Below are positions 1-11,695 of a DNA stretch of 64,000 nucleotides, one piece after another. The stretch spans positions 7,885,001 through 7,949,000 of the forward strand of contig CM065392.1 in assembly GCA_033060915.1 (NCBI GenBank), in the 5' to 3' direction. Numbering within the stretch: the stretch's first letter is position 1; every line of letters starts with the position of its first letter. The notes below the pieces were generated by a model that had not been told where the DNA came from, did not search any database, and saw nothing but the letters and a program-made list of their open reading frames with translations. Made by a program: the position numbers and the translations under genes. The DNA is from Euryodendron excelsum. Its lineage: Eukaryota; Streptophyta; Magnoliopsida; Ericales; Pentaphylacaceae.

Positions 1-1282
1 CCAAGTGATTTTGTCCAAAATCCACTTTAACTTACAAGTGTTTTTCTTTTACAATAGAACACTCTAACTCTCACTTACAAGTATATAAAAGATACACAAA
101 CGAAATACAAACTATCTATGAAGAGTAGATGGGAATTGAATAGCTCATTAACTGCCAACTTGAAGATAAAGAAAATTTTTAGACTATTCAGCTCAATCAA
201 TCAGTGACTGTTGTATCTCTTGTCCATAAATGCATTTAGAGGTTTATATATAAAGCCTTGAATTGGTTTCACCTGTTGGAGGTTGTTAGAGCTTCATTAA
301 ATGCACACCCACTTCAATATAATGTTTAAAAATATAGTCGTTAGTCCCCAGGTATCGACACTTGACTTCCATGTGTCGACACATCAAGTCCATGTGTCGA
401 CATATCACCTAGAAAATTTGCTTTTCTTGATCAATTTAGCTTCAAATAATCTGGGGATGTTAAAAGGATCTTCTCTTTGAGGTATGATATTCTTCAAACA
501 CACTTAAGATCTTCAATGAGTCTTCTCTTTGGGGTATGATGATACTTCAAACTCTTCAATCGATTGTGACAGTTCAAGAATGTCTTCAATTTAATTTGGA
601 TTGAATTCAATTTGGTTTCTTCTAAATCTTCTCTTAGATTCTGCATGGAGTCTTTGCACATATGATGAATTCTTCATTTGAATCACCTTCAATCTCTTTG
701 AGTTTAACTCACCTTCAATCTCCTTGAGTTCAAGTCAATTTCATTGAGTCTTTAGAAGTTTGATGAAGTCTACTTTTGAGCACTCTCAATACACATCAAC
801 TTTATTGAGTCTTCTCAGCTCTGATGAAGTCTTCTCTTGAATTTTTTATAGAGACTTTGAATTATGATGAATTCTCTTTTTGAATACCTTCAATCTCTTC
901 GAATGCAAATCATCTTCATTGAGTCTTTAGAAACTTAGTGAAATCTTCTTTTGAGCACCTTCAATCTCTTCGAATGTAAATTATCTTCATTGAGTCTTTA
1001 GACACTTAGTGAAATCTTCTTTTAAGCACCTTCAATCTCTTCGAATGTAAATCATCTGTTTGAAGTTTGAATGTGTGCAATTGCTCTGTTTTGATGCATG
1101 GCTCAACTTTTGCTGCATTGGTTGAACTTGTAAATGTTGTGTATCTATTTTGATATGAATTAGACTTTAAGTCAAGCTTTAAGTCTAAATTATAATCGTT
1201 ATTAATCTACACACTAATTAAATGCATTAGTAAATTGACACAAGGTTTAATTATCATCAAAATTAAGGCATAGAATCAATAA
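1..1282 (-). mobile_element. Truncated SIRE-type copia LTR (window edge)
   Basis: The segment is collinear with the solo LTR at 2220-3979. It shares the block around 1-60 (compare 2580-2640) and ends in the same ATCATCAAAAT(T/C)AAGGCA signature near 1255-1270, which on the minus strand is the start of a SIRE-type LTR. A minus-strand TATA-like stretch lies near 243-252, with palindromes just upstream at 350-405. Its other end is outside the window, so a TSD cannot be checked; the right boundary is approximate. Degenerate repeats of about 75-120 bp (phrases such as CTTCAATCTCTTCGAATG) fill 650-1070. Confidence 0.65.
350..405. repeat. GTGTCGACAC palindrome array in copia LTR
   Basis: Three copies of a TGTCGACA-type palindrome are spaced about 20 bp apart. 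The best one, ATGTGTCGACACAT at 371-384, is a perfect 14-bp palindrome. The array is about 100 bp upstream of the LTR's TATA-like site when read on the minus strand. Confidence 0.7.
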
Positions 1283-2219
1283 TCAATGCTTGGAATCTCA
1301 CAAGGACATGAGCTCAGTGAAATCTCTAGACAGTTTTCTTCAATTTCGTTGAGGTCTGGCTAGGATAAAAACTCAACAAAATGTTTTGGCAACTCTCTGT
1401 CTTGATTTCTCTAATTTCGCTAAGGTCTAGCTAAGGCGAGAGCATGGCGAAACTACAGAACGTTGATTTTAAGCTCCAAAACTTCAGGATGTTGTTCAAT
1501 ACCTCCTTAGCATTGGTTTGAGCAACCCACCCTAAACAAAAAAAACTTCTCTATAATCTCTATCATCTATCTGGCTAACTATTACATAGAGAATAAAAAG
1601 GCATTGCAAATAAGTATTTTAGTCTACGAAATTTACCACCTACAAAAGTCCTAATAATCTCTTACTTTGACAATTACATAACAAAACACACTAATCGATG
1701 GGTTACAAGTAAATAGTTACGATTACAATCCCCAACCCATATTATAAGAATCAAATAACTAGATCTTAATACCTACCTCTGCATAAAACTCAAACATATA
1801 AACTTGTGAAATGTATGTATAGTATAGAATATTAGAAAATGCATATCACTAAGTATATGAAATCAAATCTTCTTCCCAGCTCCCCTAAACATGTAGGTTC
1901 TCTACCACCAAATAATCAAGGCTTGGTTAGCACTATATATTACATAAAAATCTAACAAAATTATTACGGTTTCTATTTATATCATTTCTATGTGCACATT
2001 GCATCTTTTGGAATTGCAAGCACATGCAACTACATCTGGGCATATGCATATATATATATATATATATATATACATATGTATATATGAAATAAAGATCAAT
2101 TTAATCTATCAAATTTGAAGGGAAAGAAAGAAGAATCAGAAATAAATAATGGACTAGAAATTGTAGTAATTTGAAAGAAATACCCAAAATGTCCATATCC
2201 TTCTTTTATATGTTGAACA
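1283..2219. other. Unassigned AT-rich DNA with (TA)n microsatellite
   Basis: I see no coding region. Two related blocks at about 1310-1370 and 1390-1460 share GAGGTCTGGCTA/AAGGTCTAGCTA phrases. A (TA)n run lies at about 2043-2072. The last five bases, GAACA at 2215-2219, are the left TSD of the next element. Confidence 0.6.
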
Positions 2220-2860
2220 TGTTGGCCCAAGTAGGCAACCCAAGAGGGGGGGGTGAATTGGGTTTTATAGAATTTTTAACAAGAGTTTCAACTAAAAAAT
2301 CGTTTATGGATTTTAGTAACAAATAATCAAAGTATATGTATCAAGCAAATGAAGTGTACATTAGAGCAAGTATTTGCAAGCATGCATAATAAGCAAGTAA
2401 GCAAAACAGAGGCAGAAGAAATATGCACCAGATTTATAGAGGTTCGGCCAACCTTGCCTACGTCCTCTCTTCTTCGATCCTTTCGAAGGAATTCCACTAT
2501 GCAATACACCTTACACAGCCGCTGGTTGTGCCACGAGTGCCCAGCTCACTCTTTACAAAAGCTTCTTCCCAAGCTTTCAAAACCCAAGAGATTTTGTCCA
2601 AGCTTCTCTTAAACTTACAAGTGTTTTTCCCAAGAACACTTAAACTTACAAGGTTACAAACCCACCCAAACAAGAATGAATGAAGATTATACAAAGAGTG
2701 ACTCTCCTAGTGAGTATACAAATGAATACAACTCAATGGATAACTTTAAACACTCAGCAAGAATATGTAACAGTTAGGTGCAGGTGATTTTCAGCTTTGA
2801 AGCACTTGATATGAATGGTATGATTGCTCTTCCTTTGTTCTTTGAAGCTGTATGTATCTC

Positions 2861-2870
2861 ATATATATAG
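2861..2870 (-). promoter_or_regulatory. TATA-like site of solo copia LTR
   Basis: CATATATATA on the plus strand reads as a TATATATG-type box on the minus strand, about 100 bp downstream of the GAGTCGACTC array. It is assigned by position and composition only. Confidence 0.4.
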
Positions 2871-2966
2871 GTATGGATCGATTCTAGCCGTTGGAGAAGT
2901 ATGGGAGAAGATTTGGTTGTGTTTGTGCCCATACCGTCTGTCAGAAAACTAGCCGTTACGGTCTAG

Positions 2967-3209
2967 GAGTCGACTCTTTTCTCAATGAGTCGACTCTTTT
3001 TGCATTTCAGCAGATTTTTCAAGTTTCTGTCCAAATGAGTCGACTCTTTTGTCCCAGGAGTCGACTCTTTTCAGCAGTCTGCAGAATTGTTTGTTCTCTG
3101 TTGCAATGAGTCGACTCTTTTTGGCCAGGAGTCGACTCTTTTAAGCTTCCAGCAGAATTCCAAGGCTCTGTTCGAATGAGTCGGCTCTTTTAACTTGAGG
3201 AGTCGACCC
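2967..3209. repeat. GAGTCGACTC palindrome array, ~71-bp unit
   Basis: GAGTCGACTC, a perfect 10-bp palindrome, starts at 2967, 2987, 3037, 3058, 3108 and 3129. Single-mismatch copies start at 3178 and 3200. Spacing alternates about 20 and 50 bp, so the array is four units of about 71 bp with two palindromes each. On the LTR's own strand it lies about 100 bp upstream of the TATA-like site. Confidence 0.9.
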
Positions 3210-3984
3210 TGTTTCCAAAAACCCATATTTTTGCAACTTTTCTTCATTCTTTTTCAAAGCTTCCAATCTCTTCAAGGATCATCTAAATAGGCTTTTTAAA
3301 GCTTGCAAACACTTCTTCAAGATTAGATGACTCCAAGAACATCTTCAATCCATTCAAGGTGAGTTTTCTTCATTTTCATCACTTGTAGAGCTCTTCCATC
3401 ATCATAGCTTCATCCATTGATTCAAGTCTTCTTCAATATCTTCAAGAGAGCTTCCATGACTTAGAATCTTCATTTCTTCAATCAACATGGCTTCTCCATG
3501 GACTTCAACAACTCAAGAAAGCTTTCCAAATCTTGTGATTCCTTCCATGTCTTAAAGACATCTTTACATCTATCAAGAAAGCTTTTATGTTTTTGAGTTG
3601 GTCTCTTCTTTTTCCATTCTTGCAAGATGTCTTCAAGTACTCAAAGTGTTCAATCTTTTAAATCAAGACTTTGATCATTTTCATTCTTCTTCTTTGATAT
3701 CCATCATCTTCATTCCCTTATAAAATCACCATTGTTGAATATGCTATTCTTTCATGCTTATCAATCTTCAATCTAGGATTTTCATTAACTTGAGATTTCT
3801 TCTTCTTATAATATCACCTTTGTAGAATACATTACTTCATCATGCTTTTCATCATAAATCCTTTATTATGATAAGCTTCAAATCCAGATCTAATTGATAA
3901 TTCATCTGTACACTAAGTAGAATTATTAGATCATTTAACCATGTTTTGTTATCATCAAAATCAAGGCATTGACTCAACAGAACA

Positions 3985-5544
3985 CTCATTTTTCAATCTC
4001 CATCTGTGTTTATGTGCAAGTTCCATGATGAAATAAAAGAAGAAAAAGATAAAGATGAACTTAAGGACAAAAAATAAGCAGAAATAACTGGAAGTACAAA
4101 ACCACCAACAAAAAAAAAATCCAAACCCTACCCGACAAACAAGAGAAAAACACAGAGGAACTCAAGAACAAAAATGAGCACCAATCATTGAAAAAACTGA
4201 TCAAAAATATCACATAAGTTAATAAAAAGGAAATATCAAATACAAACATTCATGAAAACCAATAAGAAAAACACACAAACTTACTCATGAACCAAAAAAG
4301 TGAGACAAAATCAATGGGACAAAAAAAGAATAGAACCCTCAAATCAGTAAAAAAAACTAACAAAAATCAAACATCCATTGAAATAAAGAAAAACACAAGC
4401 AAACTCAAGAACAAACAAAAATGATCATAAATACTAAAAAATCTGGAAAAAAAAAAAAAAGGATGAAAAATACTAGGGAAAAAACCCTACTATTGCCTTC
4501 AAATTAGTTAACAAAAACAAAATTTGAGATAAAAATCAAATAACCATGAAAAAAATAAGAAAAATGTAGAAGAACTCAAGAACAAAGAAATAAGCATAAA
4601 GAGAAAAAGAAAAACCTGAATAAAATGCTTAAATCAATCAATAAAACTAAATCTCTGATAATAAAAATCAAACATCCATGATAAAAACATAAGAAAACTT
4701 ATAAATTAACTCAAGAGCAAGAGCCCGATGGAGGAAACAGAAAAAGATGTATACATAGAAATGGAATCAATCACTTAGGATTAGAGTTTTAAAGTTGGAA
4801 GAGACAGAAACGTTGAGCTAAGCTGCATAACGAGAGAGCGAGAGGGATGAAGAACATTGGAGCTAAGGTTTTGGAAGCAAAAGAAACAAAAGGGAGTTGG
4901 AGATGAGAGTCATAGCTAAACGAGAGAGACGCAATGAAAGGGTCTTTTTTCTTCTCTCTTTTTGTTCTACCAACATCAAGCTCCGCAAATAACGACGTGG
5001 ATAATTCTCGTCCACGCACAAAAGCCAAAGTTAAAATGAAGAGACACCCTTCCATAACAAAAATAGCCACTCGTGATAGGAATATAATCTTTCTATAAGG
5101 GTAAAACCATAAATACATTGTGCAGGTAAATGTTGTAATTTCTAATCAAATCAAAGGGCAAAATCATCCAAAAAAAGGGTTCTGAACATACGACTACAAT
5201 AAAGCACATTGCCTCTTTTTACATATAGTAAGATATTCACCTAATATCAGATGATGTGATAAGTCTAGCTCCAGAAGCCACCTTTATGAAAGGAAAAAAA
5301 AAGGATTTTTTTTCCCCTTCATTTGCTCTTACAGCATATTATTGACAAAGAACAAGCCTTACTCAGGGTGATTTGGCCAGATTCATAGAACAAAATTTTC
5401 AAGATCCAAGTTCTTTTTGCAAACATATACGACATGTTTGTACAAGTTAAAGCCAAAGAGGCAGGGTGATGCAAAATGGAAAATAAGAATTTCAAACTTA
5501 GAATTATATGAAACTAGGTGGTTTGATTGGAAACATAATATAGA
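3985..5544. other. Unassigned A-rich DNA with degenerate ~120-bp repeats
   Basis: Between about 4120 and 4720 the phrase (A)CTCAAGAACAA recurs near 4160, 4285 (altered), 4405, 4575 and 4705 within similar A-rich contexts, which suggests an old tandem repeat. From about 4790 to 5110 a less A-rich stretch holds a 109-codon minus-strand frame. I recognise no domain in it and do not call it a gene. It could be a decayed 5' end of a host gene. Confidence 0.45.
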
Positions 5545-6443
5545 TCAAAATCTATAGTGAACTATGGACCCCATTAGTTTAAGAATGGATTCCACTGTTT
5601 AGGCATCGGAAATTGCAATTTTATAGTTTTTGAAAAGATGTGATTGTTTAATATCTTGAGCTATACGAAATCTAATTTTGTATAGGTTTTTTCTAATAAT
5701 TTTTTTATGTTTCTAGTTTCCAAATTTGAGCTTAACTCATACTTTTCCATTTTTGATAATTTTCTTATTTTCTGTATTTTTGCCTTGATTTTGATAACTA
5801 GGATTAGGGCTAGGGTTTGTGTTTTCCCTTTAAATACAATGTAAGGGCTTCTGCCTCAACTCAATTTTTTGATTAATAATATTTCAAAGAAAGTTTCTCT
5901 TTTATTCCTATTACTCTTGTGTTTTTGTGAAGAATCACATTTAATAGTTGCCTACTTTCTAGTTTCTTCATGGTGAAGTTTAACAAATTATGGAAGCTAT
6001 TCAATCATATGGTTTTCCATCACTGCTCCCTGCATCATTTTGAAACGTGATGGAGATCAAAATACATGGTATACTTTGGACCCTATCAGTTTACGGACGG
6101 ATTCCATTGTTTAGGCCTCAAAAAGGGCAATTTTGACATTTTTGAAAAGATTTGATTGTTTAATATCTTAGGCTACACAAATCCAATTTTTTTAAATTTT
6201 TTTTGGTAGTTTCTTTATATTTCTAGTTTCAAATTTGATCTTGACTCGAAGTTTGCCATTTTTGGTAATTTTCTTTTTTTTTTTTTTTTGCCTTGATTTT
6301 GATAATTAGGGTTAGGATTTGTTTAGAGTTCTCTTTTAATCCTATTGTTCTTGTGTTCTTGTGAATAATCACATTCAATAGTTGCTTACTTTTTGGTATG
6401 TTCATGGTAAAATCTAACAAATCGTGGAATGTGTTCAATTTTG
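5545..6443 (+). mobile_element. Duplicated copia-type LTR/leader, two diverged copies
   Basis: About 5545-6040 and 6055-6443 are diverged direct repeats. They share TGGACCC(C/T)AT(T/C)AGTTTA, GGATTCCA(C/T)TGTTTAGGC, TTGAAAAGAT(G/T)TGATTGTTTAATATCTT, the GTGAA(G/T)AATCACATT(T/C)AATAGTTGC block and CCCTGCATCAT. The second copy ends at a tRNA-iMet primer site, so both look like the 3' part of a copia LTR plus leader. The first copy has lost the primer site. Outer boundaries are uncertain. Confidence 0.55.
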
Positions 6444-6455
6444 TGGTATCAGAGC
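6444..6455 (+). other. Copia primer-binding site (tRNA-iMet)
   Basis: TGGTATCAGAGC matches the standard plant copia primer-binding site for initiator tRNA-Met over 12 bases. It follows an LTR-like end at ...TTCA (6437). Confidence 0.75.
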
Positions 6456-6530
6456 TTGCAATCGTCCCTGCATCATGCATTGTGGAAGAGGAGGCCATGG
6501 TGACAATGTTGTAGCTTGCTCACTTTTGTT

Positions 6531-6757
6531 TTTCTTGGAAGAGTAAGAAACAAAGTGTTGTAACTCGCTCAAGTTTCAATGCAGAGTATCGTGCCATGGC
6601 TCAAATGGTTGCAGAGATTATTTGAATTCATTGGTTGTTACAAGATATGGGTGTGCATCTTTCCTCTCCCACATCAATGTTTTCTGATAAGTGTAGTGTC
6701 ATTCAAAAGGACCAAACATATAGAGATTGATTGCCGATTCATCTGCGAACAAGACCA
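6531..6757 (+). pseudogene. Copia RNase H remnant
   Basis: Translation from 6531 gives the copia RNase H core: a W-K-S-K-K-Q-S-V-V motif, then A-E-Y-R-A-M (the conserved catalytic Glu region), then H-W-L-L-Q-D-M-G. After a frame change it shows the C-terminal H-I-E-I-D-C motif followed by R-F-I. An in-frame TGA replaces the Trp expected before I-H-W-L. Gag, protease, integrase and RT are absent between the primer site at 6444 and this fragment, so the element is reduced to leader plus a scrap of RNase H. Confidence 0.75.
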
Positions 6758-7081
6758 GCCCTAGGGTTAGCACAGCAAGCCATTGGGCTTAAGCAACAAA
6801 ATTTTAAAAATTTTTGTATAATAAATCATGGGTCTGACAAATTTTTTCTGTACAACTGCGCATCTTAACCAATAATATGATAGAGAATAGACTTTTATTC
6901 AATGGGTCTTCTGTACCGAATAAAATTGAATAGTTTATAATTATGATATCCATTGATCGGATAAAAAAACCTCCAAAAGTAAATTGCTTTGTTAGTGTAA
7001 ACGTATAGAGAGAAAATTGGGTCTATAATTAAAAATTAAAATTTAAAATAATCTAATGCACTTAATTTTCAAGAGGTGAGA
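6758..7081. other. Unassigned AT-rich DNA
   Basis: No coding or structural signal was seen. The region lies between the RNase H scrap and the minus-strand copia LTR. Confidence 0.5.
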
Positions 7082-7741
7082 TGTAATAGAAAAGAAATAA
7101 AAAATTAAGTTAGATAAGTAATGAATAAAACAACCCAAGATATAATCAATGTGAGATTCATACAATGAATTTAAGTGTATGTGTATCTCAAGTATATCAA
7201 GACTATATATATATATAAGAAAATATTAAGTAAGATATAAAGAGAGACAAGAGAAGAGATCAAACACAACGATTTAAAGTGGTTCAGTTGGCCCCTCTTA
7301 TGCCAAACCTACGTCCATCTCCAAGGCTCTTTCTTTGAGCAAATCCACTATTCTTCAAATAGCTTTACACCACTAGCTTGTCTGGTTGCTAGCAAACCTT
7401 TACACCAAGTGTTTTTGTTTTCTAAAAACACTCAAAAAACAACCCTATGTTTTATTCTCCAAAACAAAGCACCAAGAGGATATTTTTCTCCCGGTGTTCC
7501 TCTCAATCACTCAAGAAATAAATTACAAGGGTTTAGCAACCCTTTTACAAATAATATAAGGAAGTTGAAGCTCACAACTATAAATACAAAACTCTCAAGA
7601 TTTGAATAAAATAATGAAGCTCAATGATGAAACAGAATGATGAAGAAATAAAGCTCAAAACTTGAAGATCTTGATGAATATCATTGTCTATGCTCAATCT
7701 TTGTAATCTCTTGTGTGTCTCTTGCTTTCCTTATATATCTA

Positions 7742-7749
7742 TATTTATA
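7742..7749 (-). promoter_or_regulatory. TATA box of copia LTR
   Basis: TATTTATA on the plus strand is TATAAATA on the element's strand, downstream of the 180-192 bp repeats. Confidence 0.55.
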
Positions 7750-7849
7750 CAGAAAGTGTAGTAGATTATTTACAGCTTAAAGTCAACTTCTAACTGTTGG
7801 AGAGGTTTGAACACATTTCTTCCCATTTGAACAAAGTTACTGTCAGTCA

Positions 7850-8600
7850 GGTAATTAAATTTCAGATCAAATTGCTTTTGTTCCTCCACGATTTTCACCT
7901 TGATAACACTCGAACTTGAAAATTTCTATAAGCTAAAAGTTGTAGACATGGAAGTCAGCTTTTCAAAACCTCAAGAATCAAGTCGATTCAATGGTCAGAT
8001 CAAATGTTATCATCAAAACACTTAAGTTGTCTCCCAGTTGGCATATTTGAATTTCTGCAGATTTGCCTTTACTTCCACCTCGATTTTCTTTCTCTTAACA
8101 TTCAAATTTGAAAATATCTATAATATACAAGTTGTCAGCTTTTCAGAACTGCAAGAATAAGGTCAATCTAATGGTTAGATCAAAATATATGATCAAAATA
8201 CTCAAACTGTCTCCCAGTTGGCATATTTGAATTTCTGCAGAATTGTCTTCAATTTCAACTCAATTTTCTCCTTTATAACATTCGAATTTGAAATTATTTA
8301 TAAGATAAAAGTTGTAGTCCTATAAGTCATCTTTTCAAATCAATACGAATCATGGATATCCAGCGGTTAGATCAAAAGTAATGATAAAATTACTCAAGCT
8401 ATCTCCCAGCTGTCATATGTTGAACTTCTGCTTTAATATGTCACTTTCCAACTCAATTTTGTCCCACAAGACATTCTATTCATGAAATCTTCATAAAATA
8501 CCGTTTATAGAAATTTGAGTTTTATTTTCAATGCCATAAAAATTAGATCAATCTAACGGTTAGATCAAAAATTATTTACATAATACTAAAACAATCTCCA
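7850..8600 (-). repeat. 180-192 bp tandem repeat in copia LTR
   Basis: CTCCCAG(T/C)TG begins at 8031, 8211 and 8403, with a decayed form near 8594. Each unit also holds TCGAA/CAAATTTGAAAAT, a GTTGT...CAGCTTTTCA block and a GGTTAGATCAAA block. About four units lie in the U3 part, upstream of the LTR's TATA box. Confidence 0.8.
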
Positions 8601-8908
8601 ATGAGTTTTCTTGCCATTATCTTTGACTTAGTCTTTTTCTTCATACTATGCATTCCTTTTAACTCCAAGACTAACAATAACTTCAAGAAATGTTAAATAA
8701 TTAACATTTAAAATATAAATAAAAAATTAAGTGATTTATCGTTGTAGTGCTCAATATATTTAAACTTTTAACATAAATTTTTTTAAAAATCTTAACTCAT
8801 ACATCAAACATACTTTATTATGAAATCTCGAGATTAACCAAATTTTAATCATTAAAAAATTTATATTTGTTATCATCAAAATCAATTAATGAAAACTTAT
8901 GGCTAACA

Positions 8909-8922
8909 ATCTCTCCCTTTTT
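8909..8922 (-). other. Polypurine tract of copia element
   Basis: On the minus strand AAAAAGGGAGAGAT abuts the LTR start. This is the expected plus-strand primer site for reverse transcription. Confidence 0.8.
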
Positions 8923-9151
8923 GATGATGACAACAATTAATTATTTAGAAACATATATGAGGTATTATCTCAAAATTTTGTCAAAAATATAATTATATCT
9001 TCTCCTCACTACTTGACTTCTCCTAATAAGTCAATATTTACATCTCAATCTCTTTTAGAAACACTATATTTCTCCCCCTTTGTCATCACCAAAAAGAAAC
9101 ATAGTAAACATGTATATGCTCCCCCTACAAAAATGAGAATATAAATATTTG

Positions 9152-10396
9152 TCATTCTCTCAAAAATTCATCAATATTAGGTATTTCTATAATAGGATTA
9201 GACATGCCAAGTTCTCTTCTTATAAAATAAAATCTATCTTCACTTAGGGATCTTGTGACAATATCAGCTAATTGATGGTCAGTGTTAACAAATTCAAGAA
9301 CAATATCACCCTTTTGAACATAATCTCTTATAAAATGATGTCGAATTTCAATATGTTTTATTCTAGAATGTTGGATTGGATTTTTAGACAAGTTAATAGC
9401 ACTATTATTATCACATCTAATAGGAATATGATCAAAATATGATCCAAAATCTTATAATTGTTTTATCCATAAAATTTGAGTATAACAACTGCCAGCTGCA
9501 ATATACTCGGCTTCAGCAGTAGATAAAGCAACTGAATTTTGTTTCTTACTAAACCATGAGATTAAAGAGTGTCCAAGAAATTGACACATGCCACTAGTAC
9601 TTTTTCTATCAATTTGACTACCAGTATAGTCCACATCAGAATATCCAATTAAGTCGAAATATATGTCTTTAGGATACCACAATCCTATATTTTGTGTTCC
9701 TAATAGATAATGAAATATACTTTTGACAGTAATAAGATGTGCTTCTGTAGGGCATGATTAAAATCGAGTGCACATGCACACACTAAACATGATATCGGGT
9801 CTACTAGTAGTTAAATAAAGTAATGAGCCAATCATACCTCGGTATTTTTTTTCATCTACCGGTTTACCATTTTTATCTTTGTCAAGATTTGTAGTAGTAT
9901 CCATTGGAGTCCCAATAGACTTTAAGTTCTCCATTTCAAACCTTTTTAATAAATCCTTTATGTACTTGGATTGATTGATGAAAATGTCTTTCTTATATTG
10001 CTTAATTTGGAGTCCAAGAAAGAAATTTAATTCTCCCTGCATACATTTAGAAAATTCTTTGCACATCTCTTCATTAGCAGCATCAAAAATAATATCATCA
10101 ACATATATTTGCCCTACTAACATGTCGTAATCTTTAGATTTCATAAAAAGAGTAGTATCAATTTTTCTTTTTGAAAAACCATTATCAATCAAAAATTTAC
10201 TTAATCTTTCATACTATGCTCCAGGAGCTTGTTTTAAACCATATCAAGCTTTTGTAAGTTTGAAAACGTGACTTAGAAAATTATGATTTTGAAAACCAAG
10301 AGGTTGTTCAATATAAATCTCTTTTGAAGTATAACCATTTAAAAATGCGCTTTTACCATCCATTTGGTAAAGTTTAAAATTATTAAAACAGGCAAA
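9152..10396 (-). pseudogene. Copia (SIRE-type) pol: RT end and RNase H, broken
   Basis: This is the 3' part of a copia polyprotein read on the minus strand. Near 10350 it shows the RT motif ending K-S-A-F-L-N-G, then Y-G-L-K-Q-A-P-G, then the YVDD active site near 10107-10118, then the T-S-R-P-D-I motif. RNase H follows with Y-S-D-V-D-Y, S-W-F-S-K-K-Q, A-E-A-E-Y-I and a C-terminal A-D-I-V-T-R. One reading frame is kept throughout, broken only by stops, for example after the RT domain near 9755, near 9449 and twice between 10200 and 10250. The N-terminal half (gag, PR, INT) is missing because the Athila-like element inserted at 10397 inside the RT. The rest should lie beyond the window. Confidence 0.9.
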
Positions 10397-11672
10397 TGTA
10401 AGCTGATTACACTCCAAAAGTGTAATCTAAAGTCCCTAAATAGCTATTGTTAGTCCAATTAGGTTGTATATATACCTCATTTTAGTATAATAATTGTTCT
10501 ACTAAGTGTTTATGGGCATTTTGCAGGTTTTGAGTGAAGAAGGGGAGACTTAGAGCTAAAAGGAGCTTACAAGTGCACATGTTTACCTTGATCGTACATA
10601 CGGTTGGAGTTACCGTACATACAGTTGTCTCACTATACAGTAAGGTCCACCATACGTACGCCTGCAGAAGTTTCCCAAGATTCAAAGAACTTAAATTAGC
10701 GTAAAAGGGACCGTACATACGGTATGTTCACTATACGTACAATGCCGGCGCTTCCTGCTTGGTTTTCACTGCCATATCTCTAGAAAGTGACAGGATTTTC
10801 TGTATCTATCACCATTTTACATCAGATTTATAGTTAGTACAAATTTTAGAGGGAGAAAGTTAGTTTCCTTTATATTTTCCTTCATTTTCTTCTACTTTCC
10901 TTGTAAGCAAACATCAATATCTTCTCCAATTAATGATAGATTTGCACTTCTCTATATTCTACCTTATGGATTCAAGTAGCTAAGCATCTCTTGGATGTAA
11001 TTGTGAAGATCTACCAAGGATCTTCAAGGGTTTCGATGAAGGTAAAAGAGCTTCAATGATCTATCTTATAGTTTCTTCAAATTCATTTTAATTGAGTTGT
11101 AGATCCATAGAACACTTAGATACATAATCTATGTTGGTAATTGCTATGCACAATCATCCAATTGGTATAGGAATTACACAATTGATGGTTTATGTCTATG
11201 ATTCCTACAATTGAACATCAATCTACACTCAATTGAACACGAATTCAAGTTTCTATAGTCGAAATCCTCCAAGTCAAGGATCGATAGAGTGAGCCTGGAC
11301 TTGAGTTATACAAATCTCCATCGAAGACATTGTAGAGAATTGGTAGATTAAAGCAATTGCATTTAAGCCTTTCGTTAATTATTTTTAAATCTAGTTAGAA
11401 TTACTCTTAATACTTAGTTTAATTAGTTTAATTTGGTAGTCAAAATACTCTCACCATCAACATATTTTCGCTCTTCTTTGTAGATAGCTTCAATTTACTT
11501 AAGTGAATTTCTAATTCGAAGCAAATTGTTGGTTGTTTGCTTATATGACGCCTATATTTGGTTTGGTCCCTTAGGAGAGAAAGATACCGGACACTACCGG
11601 TTTATACTTCAATCCTGACACCCGTTCCCTTATGAGGAAGCTCAAATTTACATCATCTTTGGGATCGATTCA
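10397..11672 (+). mobile_element. 5' LTR of Athila-like element
   Basis: Bounds are TG at 10397, where copia RT stops, and CA at 11671-11672, five bases before the primer site; about 1,276 bp. The start carries a perfect hairpin, GATTACACT (10405-10413) with AGTGTAATC (10419-10427). Without the 3' LTR the ends cannot be confirmed. GCAAA at 10392-10396 would be the TSD. Confidence 0.7.
10590..10745 (+). repeat. CCGTAC(A/G)TACGGT palindrome array in Athila LTR
   Basis: At least six forms of a (C)CGTAC(A/G)TACGG-type palindrome occur (for example CGTACATACGG near 10594 and ACCGTACATACGGT near 10709). Several are eroded by C-to-T or G-to-A changes. A related array recurs at 28205-28410. Confidence 0.8.
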
Positions 11673-11677
11673 AGTTT

Positions 11678-11695
11678 TGACGTCGTTGCCGGGGA
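11678..11695 (+). other. Primer-binding site of Athila element (tRNA-Asp type)
   Basis: TGACGTCGTTGCCGGGGA matches the usual Athila primer site TGGCGCCGTTGCCGGGGA except for two transitions. The tRNA-Asp assignment rests on family knowledge. Confidence 0.85.

Larger units (their letters stand above)
2220..3979 (-). mobile_element. Solo SIRE-type copia LTR, TSD GAACA
   Basis: This 1,760-bp unit has TG...CA ends. It begins TGTTGGCCCAAGTAGGC with the GAGGGGGGGTGAATTGGG block, and ends AAGGCATTGACTCAACA. On the minus strand this is the usual order for SIRE-type LTRs: GATTTTGATGATAACAAAA near the start, CACCCCCCCTCTTGGG near the end. GAACA flanks both sides (2215-2219 and 3980-3984). There is no internal region, so this is a solo LTR left by LTR-LTR recombination. 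A minus-strand TATA-like site is near 2861-2870. Small open frames inside it are not genes. Confidence 0.9.
7082..8908 (-). mobile_element. 3' LTR of minus-strand SIRE-type copia
   Basis: On the minus strand the LTR starts at 8908 with TGTTAGCCATAAG, followed by the SIRE-type GATTTTGATGATAACAAA block, directly after a polypurine tract. The far end is set at TGTAATAG (7082) by analogy and is uncertain; CAACCCAAGA near 7130 matches the end of the solo LTR at 2220. A minus-strand TATAAATA (plus strand 7742-7749) gives a promoter. The partner 5' LTR is outside the window, because the element is interrupted at 10396. Confidence 0.75.

Noticed and set aside
4789..5118. 109-codon minus-strand frame
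   Set aside because: No family resemblance and no conserved motif. It may be part of an old host-gene 5' region, but this cannot be supported.
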